Source: DATKEU01 sp036493295 (GTDB lineage: Bacteria > Myxococcota_A > Polyangia > Fen-1088). From it: a stretch of DNA of 6,361 nt. The first letter of the stretch is position 1. Each line of letters starts with the position of its first letter. The position numbers were made by a program, and so were the translations under genes. The stretch is taken from contig DASXQB010000461.1 of NCBI GenBank assembly GCA_036493295.1, forward strand, positions 1 to 6,361, read 5' to 3'. Below the pieces are notes generated by a model. That model was not told the origin of the DNA. It saw nothing but the letters and a program-made list of their open reading frames with translations, and ran no database searches. Of this stretch, positions 1 through 5,037 are shown one piece after another.

Positions 1-1126
1 CCAGCCCCGCCTGGTCGCCAATATGAGGCGAACCGGCCGCCAGCAGGAAGGGCGCGGCGAAGCCGACGTAGGTGAACAAATAGAAAAGCCCAGTGACGCG
101 GCCGCGGATGGCCGGCACCGTGGCCAGTTCGACCCAGCGCAGACCGGCGATCAGGCAGGCGCCGTAGCCGATCCCCAGCAGCACGGCCGCGACCAACACG
201 GCGCCCGCCGACGCGGCGCCGACCGCCGCCATCGCCACCAGTAGGCCGATGCTGCCGGAAGTGAGGCCGATCAGCGCCGCCTTTCGCGGGGTGATCCGCC
301 GAAGCAGCGGCTGCACGAATACACCGGAGAGCAACGTGGCCGCCGTGACGACGCCGGCATAAATGACGGCGAAGGAGCCGAGACGATCGCGAATCAACCC
401 CGGCAGTACGACAAAAGCGATGGCCGCGAAGCCGAACACCCACGGCGCGGTGGGGACGATCTCGACAAAGAAACCAGCAGGCAAATGAACGCCAGCCGCG
501 ACCTTCGACGGCGACGGCGACCGTGAGGATGATATGGCCCCGCCTCCGTCGGGCGCGCGCCACGCCAGCGCCAGGGCCGCCGCCAAACATAGCGCCTGGA
601 CCAAATACGGAATCAGCAGCGGATGCGGCGCCCATTGCGCCACCAGCGCGGCGATCAGCGGCCCACCGCCGAAACCGCACGACAGGGCGACGGTGGCCCG
701 GCGAGCGCCACTGCCGCTGGTGGCCCCCGCCGACAGGTCCTGCAGCCACGCGGTGCCGGCACTGAAGGTCGCGCCCGAACCGACCCCAACCACCAACCGC
801 CCGACCAGCAAGACGGCAAACCCTGAAGCGCCGGCCGCCAGCACCGCGGTCCCCGCCAGCGCGACGATCGCTGAGGGCAACACGACGGCGCGACGCCCGC
901 GGCGATCCGACAGCGGTCCGCCCAGCAACAAACCCGGCACCAGTCCGACGGCGTACACCCCGAACAGGACGCCAAGATCCGTGGACTGCAAATGCAAGAA
1001 CGCGCGGTAAAGCAACAGCAGCGGCGCAAAGTGGTTCGTACCCCAGGCGGCCGCGAACAGCAGAAACCCCACCCGCCCCCAGCCGCTGGCCGCGAAATCA
1101 CCACTGGCGGCGCCGACGGTTTTCAC
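1..1126 (-). CDS. MFS transporter, C-terminus cut by window edge
   Basis: This is an inner-membrane major facilitator superfamily permease. Translation from the GTG at 1126-1124 gives 375 residues with no stop before base 1, so only the last part of a roughly 400-residue protein is missing. About eleven hydrophobic segments are visible. The classic MFS motif A, GGPLSDRRGRR, lies at residues 69-79 in the loop after the second helix. An Arg-Gly-rich motif B-like segment (R110, G114, G116, G118) follows in helix 4. A hydrophilic Ser/Pro-rich loop at about 190-210 separates the two six-helix halves. GTG was chosen because no ATG or other good start occurs in frame between it and the GH2 stop; the nearby ATG at 1137-1135 is in another frame and soon hits a stop. 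The ribosome site is weak (GCGAAGG, very close to the GTG). The gene lies 47 bases after the GH2 gene on the same strand, so co-transcription is likely. Substrate cannot be read from sequence; an amino sugar or oligosaccharide linked to the GH2 enzyme is inferred from context only, and export or an unrelated drug substrate remains possible. Confidence 0.9.
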   Translation of the reverse strand, partial: MKTVGAASGDFAASGWGRVGFLLFAAAWGTNHFAPLLLLYRAFLHLQSTDLGVLFGVYAVGLVPGLLLGGPLSDRRGRRAVVLPSAIVALAGTAVLAAGASGFAVLLVGRLVVGVGSGATFSAGTAWLQDLSAGATSGSGARRATVALSCGFGGGPLIAALVAQWAPHPLLIPYLVQALCLAAALALAWRAPDGGGAISSSRSPSPSKVAAGVHLPAGFFVEIVPTAPWVFGFAAIAFVVLPGLIRDRLGSFAVIYAGVVTAATLLSGVFVQPLLRRITPRKAALIGLTSGSIGLLVAMAAVGAASAGAVLVAAVLLGIGYGACLIAGLRWVELATVPAIRGRVTGLFYLFTYVGFAAPFLLAAGSPHIGDQAGL

Positions 1127-1152
1127 GGCCTTCGCATATCGTTCCGCGCCGC

Positions 1153-1168
1153 CGCGCGCAAGCGCGCG
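1153..1168 (-). other. GC-rich hairpin between GH2 and MFS genes
   Basis: A perfect inverted repeat with 7-base arms (CGCGCGC / GCGCGCG) and a 2-base centre lies five bases after the GH2 stop codon. As RNA it can fold into a 6-bp stem with a CUUG tetraloop. No U-run follows on the minus strand, so it does not look like a factor-independent terminator. It could stabilise the upstream message or lower expression of the transporter relative to the hydrolase. It could also be chance in GC-alternating DNA. Confidence 0.4.
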
Positions 1169-1173
1169 AGGGC

Positions 1174-3849
1174 TCAGATAGTGATCAGCAGGCGATCGAT
1201 GTTCAGCCCACGGGCCTCGACCGCCAGGGGCACGCCTTTGATCGAAGCGCCGCCGCCGATCAACTGGGCGCGCACCACCATGGCTTCGCCGGGCAGCAGC
1301 GAGACATAGTTGTCGCTCCACAAAACCGGCAGCACATCGTCGCCGGCGGGGTCCACCAGCCGCAGTTGCACGAAGAAAACCAGGTGATCGGAGGTGTTGC
1401 GCAGCTCGATCCGTACACGGTCGGCGGCGCCGTCGCCGACGAATCGCTCCAGACGATCGGCCGTCACGCTGATCGTCGCGGGCGGCAGCCGCCGCAGGGC
1501 CGTCAGATCGGCGTACGACTTGGTCGGCGTGTGCATCCAGTTGGTGTTGGCCGGATCCAGCACGTCCATGGTGGCGGCCAGCCAGTAGAAATTGCGGCTG
1601 GCCAGTCGGCCGTCGGCGTGAAAAAGGCGCAGGTCGACGAAGTACGTTCCCTCCGCTGACGGAGGCGGCAGACGGCAAATCGTCGTCGCCGACGTCGGTT
1701 CGGCCGACAGCGCGTGCCGTGACAGAGACAACGTGCGGCCAGCGGTGTCGACCACGCGCGCTTCAACGCTGAGCTCCATCGCCGGCTCCGGACGGTCGTT
1801 GATCACCACCACCTCGCCAGCACCATAACCGTACATCACGTGCAACGGCTCGCACGCCTTCTTGGTGCCGAAGTACCCGCCGCCCGGTCGCAAATAATAA
1901 TCGTAGAGGTGCCACATCAACGACGGCCAGGCGTTGTTCAACATCCACTGCACGACGCCGGTGGCCTTGGTCCAGTTGCGCGCGTAGCCCTCGAACATGG
2001 CGCGCTGGGCTTCATAGGTCATGAGCTGCGACAGCTCGGCGAATTCGTCGATGTTGTGGGCGGTGCCATAGCGGGCGTTCAGCGCATCGGTGAAGGCGCG
2101 AATGTTGTGAAAGGCCTGGCCGGCGGCGTGAAAGTTCCACACGTCGTCGATGGGCCACTGGTGCTGGGGCGGCAGCATTTTCTTCAGGCTCTCGACCGGC
2201 GGCACCGCCGGTCCGGGGTTGATCTCGGTGGCGAAACCAAACGCGCCGCCGCGATCGCTGTCCTCCAACCAATACGTCGGCGGCACCCAGTCGTAAGGCC
2301 CTAGCATCTTCAAACCGGTGGGCCCGCTGACCGCGGCCGGCTTCTGCGAAGCGCTGGAGTGAAACGGATTCGGCCAGCGCTCTTCTTTCAGAATTTCCAG
2401 GTAGCGCGTCTCGACGTGGGCGGGCGGCGGAAAGTCGCTGCCGTACCACCACGTCAACAGCGACGGGTGGCGCCGCGCGCGCTGCAACTGCGCGCGCAGT
2501 GATTCAGGCGCGATGACGTGGTTCTCGTCGGTCCAGGTCTCCCACTTTTCCCAGCAGTCGCAGCAGCACCAGCCGGCGATGACCAGGATGCCTTCGCGAT
2601 CGCAGTCGTCCAGGAACTCGCTGCGTTCCAACATCCCTTCGAAGCGGATGGCGTTCAGATCCATCGCCTTGGCGTAGCGCAGGCCGATGCGGTCGCGTTC
2701 AGGGGTGCGGCGCAAGAAAAGATCACCAGCCCACCCAGCGCCGCGGATCAAAAGCGGCACGCCGTTGACGAAGAAACGGGTGTGGCCGTCGGCGGTGAAG
2801 GCGGTGGTGATCTCGCGGATGCCGAAGGCGAACTGAGTCTGATCCGACGGCGCGTCGTTCACCGTCACCTGCAGATCGAGATCGTACAGGTGCGGTGTGC
2901 CGATGGTGTGCGGCCACCACAGATGCGGCCGCTCGACCGCCAGAGCTGGGTCGTCGCCGCTGTCGATGGCAAAGGGCACGCGCGTTCGCGGCGGCACGTC
3001 GAAGCGTTTGCTGACCACGCCGACCTCGGAGGTCGCCCGCACGGTGGCCGTCTGCGCGCGGTCGGTGTTGTTCACCAGATCACCGCCGATGGTCAGCAGG
3101 GCGCGGCGATGGCCGTCGACACCTTCCAGCTTGGTGGTGACGAACGGCGCGCGCACCGCCACCGGCCCGCTGGTGCGCAGCCACACGTCGCGCCAGATGC
3201 CGGTGTTTTTATCGGGCGGCGACGGGTTCCAGTCGACCCAGGTCAGGCCCAGGTCGCACGGCTGGGGCGGGAAGACCTCGACGGCGATGACGTTCGGGCG
3301 ATCGCGGTGCAACAGTGCGGTCACGTCGAACTCGTACGCCCGGTAGGCGCCAGCGACGTGGTCGCGGTCCGCGATGGGGTGGCCGTTCAGCCAGATGTTG
3401 GCGCGATAGTTGATGCCGTCGAACTGCAGGCTGGCGAAGGGACCGGCGCCGGCGGGCAGCGAGAGCTCCTTGCGAAACCACCACGATTGCCGGAACGGGC
3501 TGTCGTCCGGCATGGGAAAGTTGGAAAAATTCTTCGCCGCCGGCCCCTGCCCTGGGATCGACAGCAAATTCGTTCCGTAGAACGGATCGACAATCTCGCC
3601 GGCCGAGACCAGCGCGCCCAGCACGGTCGAAGGAAGATCGACGCGATACCAGCGCGAGGTGTCCACGCCCGGTCGCGACAGGACCTCACCCGCGCGGTCG
3701 GCCGCTTCGGCCGCCAGCCCGGACGAAGGCTGCACCGACCAGTCGGCGTTCAGGCTGACCTGAGTCTGCAAGCGACCGGCGGTGCCGTCCGCCGCCAGCG
3801 GCCCCGGGGTGAGCGGCGACCAGGATGCCGATGACGGCGCGGTGCTCAC
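1174..3849 (-). CDS. GH2 exo-beta-D-glucosaminidase-like glycoside hydrolase (CsxA subfamily)
   Basis: A retaining glycoside hydrolase of family 2, predicted to remove glucosamine from the non-reducing end of chitosan oligomers. Apparent domains: sugar-binding beta-sandwich (about 30-225, with W-L-N-G at 153-156 and GIWRDVWL at 217-224), Ig-like domain (about 230-345), TIM barrel (about 350-650), then C-terminal Ig-like domains (about 675-890). The decisive feature is Ser471-Asp472 in WWYGSDF, where ordinary GH2 beta-galactosidases, glucuronidases and mannosidases have Asn-Glu. A Ser-Asp doublet at this place defines the CsxA exo-glucosaminidase subfamily, often mislabelled beta-mannosidase. 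The nucleophile is Glu542 in FATEINPGP; both numbers nearly match Asp469 and Glu541 of Amycolatopsis CsxA. The protein is shorter than that 1032-residue enzyme and lacks its C-terminal CBM35. The start is GTG; it is the most upstream start in frame, since a TGA lies 135 bases before it with no other start codon between. No signal peptide or lipobox is visible, so the enzyme appears cytoplasmic. A Cys cluster (428-430, 432) lies beside the active-site barrel. No clear ribosome site precedes the start. Confidence 0.88.
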   Translation of the reverse strand: MSTAPSSASWSPLTPGPLAADGTAGRLQTQVSLNADWSVQPSSGLAAEAADRAGEVLSRPGVDTSRWYRVDLPSTVLGALVSAGEIVDPFYGTNLLSIPGQGPAAKNFSNFPMPDDSPFRQSWWFRKELSLPAGAGPFASLQFDGINYRANIWLNGHPIADRDHVAGAYRAYEFDVTALLHRDRPNVIAVEVFPPQPCDLGLTWVDWNPSPPDKNTGIWRDVWLRTSGPVAVRAPFVTTKLEGVDGHRRALLTIGGDLVNNTDRAQTATVRATSEVGVVSKRFDVPPRTRVPFAIDSGDDPALAVERPHLWWPHTIGTPHLYDLDLQVTVNDAPSDQTQFAFGIREITTAFTADGHTRFFVNGVPLLIRGAGWAGDLFLRRTPERDRIGLRYAKAMDLNAIRFEGMLERSEFLDDCDREGILVIAGWCCCDCWEKWETWTDENHVIAPESLRAQLQRARRHPSLLTWWYGSDFPPPAHVETRYLEILKEERWPNPFHSSASQKPAAVSGPTGLKMLGPYDWVPPTYWLEDSDRGGAFGFATEINPGPAVPPVESLKKMLPPQHQWPIDDVWNFHAAGQAFHNIRAFTDALNARYGTAHNIDEFAELSQLMTYEAQRAMFEGYARNWTKATGVVQWMLNNAWPSLMWHLYDYYLRPGGGYFGTKKACEPLHVMYGYGAGEVVVINDRPEPAMELSVEARVVDTAGRTLSLSRHALSAEPTSATTICRLPPPSAEGTYFVDLRLFHADGRLASRNFYWLAATMDVLDPANTNWMHTPTKSYADLTALRRLPPATISVTADRLERFVGDGAADRVRIELRNTSDHLVFFVQLRLVDPAGDDVLPVLWSDNYVSLLPGEAMVVRAQLIGGGASIKGVPLAVEARGLNIDRLLITI

Positions 3850-4107
3850 GAGGCGCGCGCTTTCGCGCCGTGACGAACGGTCGTCGTCCGCGGCGGCGGG
3901 CCAACCACTTGAATCGCCGCAGTTGACGCGGCTGGGCGGGTCCCGTCCGCAAGCGCGAGCGCAGTCTCCGGCATCATGAGACTTTCATTTGTAGCGCGAG
4001 GTACGGGGGCCGCGGGGTGACGTTTTTTTTCAACCAAGCGTACGATCTCGTATGAGGGGTGCGTCGAAGCCCCCATCGCGTGTCGCCTTGGGCATACTGG
4101 CCGCGCA
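3850..4107. promoter_or_regulatory. Divergent intergenic region between GH2 and ROK kinase genes
   Basis: This 258-base region must hold promoters for both divergent genes, unless transcription enters from outside. Visible elements: an 8-T run at 4023-4030 (an A-tract on the other strand, adjoining TTGAAA, a 5/6 match to a -35 box, but with no -10 at the right distance); a short palindrome at 4041-4052; CATACT at 4093-4098 (4/6 match to a -10 box), only nine bases before the kinase ATG; and TACAAA on the minus strand at 3993-3988 (4/6 match). No convincing complete sigma-70 promoter can be assembled. Neither flanking gene has a clear Shine-Dalgarno sequence. A 43-codon minus-strand frame (3977-3846) runs through the left half and its TGA overlaps the GH2 GTG. 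I see no RNA gene or riboswitch that I recognise. Confidence 0.55.
4041..4052. promoter_or_regulatory. Small palindrome, possible operator half of the divergent region
   Basis: TACGA-TC-TCGTA is a perfect inverted repeat with 5-base arms and a 2-base centre, placed 55 bases before the kinase start and just beside the T-run. The position suits an operator that could act on both divergent genes. It is short, the flanks do not extend the symmetry, and there is no second copy in the intergenic region, so chance is a real alternative. Confidence 0.22.
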
Positions 4108-5016
4108 ATGAAGTTGGGCCTGGATATTGGAGGCACGAAGATCGAAGCCGCGGTTCTGGACGCGGCCGGGGCGATCCGTTTTCAGCGGCGGCGGGCCACG
4201 CCGGGCAGCTACGCCGGCATGCTGGCGGTGGTCCAGGACCTGGTCGAAGAAGCAGAGAAAACCACGGGGGGCTCTCTCACCGTGGGGGTGGGCTCGCCAG
4301 GGGCCATCTCTCCCCAGACCGGCATGATGCAGAACGCGGAGAACATCGACGGCCTCGACGGCCGCCGGCTGGACAAGGATTTGGAGTCTGCGCTGGATCG
4401 CCGGGTCCGCCTGGCCAACGACGCCGATTGTTTCGCGTTGTCGGAAGCCGTCGACGGCGCGGCGGCCGGCGGGTCGCTGGTGCTGGGCGTAATCCTGGGA
4501 ACCGGCTGCGGGGGCGGGTTGGTGGTCGAACGAAAATTGGTGAGCGGGGTGAACGCCTCCGCCGGGGAGTGGGGCCACAACAGCCTGCCCTGGCCCGACG
4601 CCAGCGAGTTCCCGGCTCCGCTTTGCATCTGCGGCAAGCGCGGCTGCATGGAACTTTATCTGTCCGGCCCCGGCATGAGCCGCGATCACCTGGAAAAAAC
4701 CGGCGATCGCCTATCACCACCGGTGATCGTGGATCGGGCGCGCAAGGGCGACCCCACGTGCGCCGGAACATTCGAGCGCTACGTCGACCGATTGGCGCGC
4801 GGGATGGCTTCCCTGATCAACGTGCTGGACCCCGACGTCATCGTCGTCGGCGGCGGCCTGTCCCAGATCGAGGCCCTGTACACCGAGGTGCCCGCGCGGT
4901 GGCGTCAGTACGTCAGCGGCTCGCGCACCGGCACCAAGTTCGTGCCCAACAAACACGGCGACTCCAGCGGCGTCCGCGGCGCGGCGCGCCTGTGGGACAA
5001 CGCCGACGGGGCCTGA
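4108..5016 (+). CDS. ROK-family sugar kinase, Mak/NagK type
   Basis: A cytoplasmic ATP-dependent hexose kinase that phosphorylates a sugar at the 6-hydroxyl. The 302-residue length is normal for the family and every key motif is intact: the phosphate-binding DIGGTK (6-11); the catalytic aspartate D105 in LANDAD (102-107); the GTGCGGG loop (131-137); the ROK signature AGEWGHN (152-158), with sugar-contacting E154 and zinc ligand H157; the zinc knuckle CICGKRGC (173-180; ligands C173, C175, C180), followed by E182 and SGPG; and the late nucleotide-binding VVGGG (246-250). The stretches SEAVDGAAAG, GEWGHN-LPW and KHGDSSGVRGAA resemble E. coli Mak (fructokinase/mannokinase) more than NagK, from memory. 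Mak-type kinases are known to be broad, taking fructose, mannose, glucose and, more weakly, glucosamine. Next to a glucosaminidase, a glucosamine kinase role is plausible but inferred. The ATG start matches the family N-terminus exactly (MKLGLDIGGTK), yet lacks a Shine-Dalgarno sequence. Divergent from the GH2 gene and convergent with the AraC gene. Confidence 0.93.
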   Translation: MKLGLDIGGTKIEAAVLDAAGAIRFQRRRATPGSYAGMLAVVQDLVEEAEKTTGGSLTVGVGSPGAISPQTGMMQNAENIDGLDGRRLDKDLESALDRRVRLANDADCFALSEAVDGAAAGGSLVLGVILGTGCGGGLVVERKLVSGVNASAGEWGHNSLPWPDASEFPAPLCICGKRGCMELYLSGPGMSRDHLEKTGDRLSPPVIVDRARKGDPTCAGTFERYVDRLARGMASLINVLDPDVIVVGGGLSQIEALYTEVPARWRQYVSGSRTGTKFVPNKHGDSSGVRGAARLWDNADGA

Positions 5017-5037
5017 AGGCGCGCGCCCTCAGGCTTC
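5008..5037. terminator. Shared palindromic terminator-like hairpin across two convergent stop codons
   Basis: The core at 5011-5034 is a near-perfect palindrome: arms GCCTGAAGGC and GCCCTCAGGC, a GCGC loop and one A-C mismatch. The kinase TGA (5014-5016) lies in the left arm and the AraC stop (TCA on this strand, 5029-5031) in the right arm. In the plus-strand RNA, bases 5008-5010 can extend the stem by one G-C and two G-U pairs. A modest T-rich stretch, TTCTTC, follows on the plus strand; no T-run follows on the minus strand. Only 12 bases separate the two stops, so a shared hairpin blocking read-through into the opposing gene is reasonable, more efficient for the kinase transcript. Confidence 0.5.

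Noticed and set aside
655..1104. 149-codon minus-strand frame, Cys/Arg/Pro-rich
   Set aside because: It lies in a different frame of the MFS transporter gene, whose own frame shows helices and motif A. The low-complexity composition is typical of an off-frame reading.
2518..3834. 438-codon plus-strand open frame antisense to the GH2 gene
   Set aside because: It is a mirror frame of a GC-rich gene: the GH2 frame has clear domains, catalytic residues and family length, while this translation is Arg/Ala/Gly/Val/His-rich with no recognisable motif.
4001..4030. Possible factor-independent terminator ending in the 8-T run
   Set aside because: The G-rich sequence before the T-run has no complementary arm able to form a stem, and no plus-strand gene ends here.
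3846..4136. Full 96-codon minus-strand frame across the divergent intergenic region as a separate gene
   Set aside because: Its 5' part overlaps the kinase start and covers the likely promoters, and no domain is seen. Only the shorter 43-codon part is kept, as a possible leader, because of its GTGA overlap with the GH2 start.
4713..4727. ATCACC-ACC-GGTGAT inverted repeat next to GGCGATCGCC (4702-4711)
   Set aside because: Both lie within the kinase coding frame and are easily explained by codons in GC-rich DNA. A single GGCGATCGCC copy is not evidence of a repeat family.
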